From positions 1 to 64,000 of the forward strand of contig JALSVQ010000164.1 of assembly GCA_027073495.1 (NCBI GenBank): 64,000 nucleotides of DNA, given 5' to 3'. Of this stretch, positions 63,805-64,000 are shown one piece after another. A model generated the notes under the pieces. It saw only the letters and a list, made by a program, of their open reading frames with translations. It was not told where the DNA came from and ran no database searches. Position 1 is the stretch's first letter. Every line of letters begins with the position of its first letter. Source of the DNA: Flavobacteriaceae bacterium (GTDB taxonomy: Bacteria; Bacteroidota; Bacteroidia; Flavobacteriales; Flavobacteriaceae). Position numbers and translations under genes: made by a program.

Positions 63805-64000
63805 TTATTGTTTTTTCTTTTTAAAATATCCAAATAGGAAATAAAATAGGATGGCTCCAAATACCCAATAACGATACGAAACGCGTTCACCATCACCACC
63901 GACAGTACTCATTATTCTATTCCAATGGATTGATTTTAGTTTATCAGCAAAAGTTTTTGCATTCATATTCCAACTCCAGAATATAAAAACGGGCTTTCCT
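63805..64000 (-). CDS. lepB: Signal peptidase I, C-terminal fragment cut by the window edge
   Basis: The frame open to the window end encodes about 64 residues ending at TAA (63805-63807). It reads GKPVFIFWSWN, then KLKSIHWNRIMSTVGGDGE and a final membrane helix with a basic tail (FGYFKKKKQ). GKPVFIFWSWN and the following KLK-IRWNR... segment match the C-terminus of bacteroidetal LepB, including the C-terminal transmembrane anchor seen in this phylum. The catalytic Ser/Lys lie outside the window, so identity rests on this C-terminal signature. Confidence 0.85.
   Translation of the reverse strand, partial: GKPVFIFWSWNMNAKTFADKLKSIHWNRIMSTVGGDGERVSYRYWVFGAILFYFLFGYFKKKKQ

Noticed and set aside
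1..64000. tRNA, rRNA and phage or transposase genes
   Set aside because: No T-loop consensus, rRNA block or transposase/integrase motif was seen in reading through both strands.

Overview
The window is a low-GC segment of a chromosome from the phylum Bacteroidota, almost certainly family Flavobacteriaceae. The support is indirect but consistent: promoters of the TAnnTTTG type and no Shine-Dalgarno sequences, a secreted protease ending in a type IX secretion (T9SS) sorting domain, lipoproteins with S/A-C lipoboxes, standalone flavobacterial families (2TM, DUF4268, DUF349, Haem_bd), FabV, archaeal-type ProS, bacillithiol genes, and a menaquinone pathway. There are no rRNA, tRNA, CRISPR or phage genes and no insertion sequence that I can see.

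Layout. 1-1.1 kb: the start of a large secreted surface protein, broken by a frameshift and cut by the window edge. 1.4-5.7 kb: a decayed-looking small ORF, then a minus-strand block with an RluA pseudouridine synthase, panB, two unknowns, a ZIP metal transporter and a methyltransferase. 5.7-9.1 kb: an RlmL-type rRNA methyltransferase, a PLP deaminase and a LysM glucosaminidase with a LysM remnant in front of it. 9.2-11.3 kb: cobalamin adenosyltransferase, a MacB/LolD-type ATPase and a methyltransferase. 11.4-17.6 kb: Wza- and Wzc-like polysaccharide export proteins followed closely by a large FAD/Fe-S oxidoreductase. 17.6-26.7 kb: proS, cell-envelope proteins, a TlpA lipoprotein and a frameshifted T9SS metalloprotease. 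27.0-32.3 kb: kdnA, menD, cvfB-like, menB and a SPOR-like membrane protein. 32.4-36.1 kb: MazG-like, crcB, queA and a cation/proton antiporter. 36.3-39.9 kb: a very AT-rich accessory stretch with an EptA-type phosphoethanolamine transferase and a GDPD/menorin-like protein. 39.9-47.4 kb: fabV, a DUF349 protein, aroE, two tandem DUF368 undecaprenyl-phosphate translocase-like genes, a TerC-like protein, a lipoprotein and an XRE regulator. 47.7-54.0 kb: M14 peptidase, Lrp, bshA, a LAS-peptidase-like membrane protein, kdnB and a standalone CZB zinc protein. 54.3-64.0 kb: a barrel protein and a LytTR two-component pair separated by a direct-repeat-flanked 1.1-kb insertion, then Haem_bd, bshC with a linked methyltransferase, rimO and the end of lepB.

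How the genes work together. Two thiol genes (bshA, bshC) and a translationally coupled methyltransferase suggest bacillithiol or an N-methylated form of it. kdnA and kdnB, 24 kb apart, should make 8-amino-Kdo, and the EptA homologue would add phosphoethanolamine, so both point to a lipopolysaccharide with reduced negative charge. FabV, MenB/MenD, AroE (a chorismate-pathway enzyme feeding menaquinone), DUF368 and LepB are envelope or housekeeping functions.

Three genes (near 741, 25715 and 55434) are each broken by a 1-2 base change in a short repeat. This is either assembly error or real slippage, and is the main caution about this sequence. I found no clear evidence of an entirely new system. 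The most interesting items are the direct-repeat insertion, the bshC-linked methyltransferase, the poly-A break in the protease and the operator array in front of the XRE gene.
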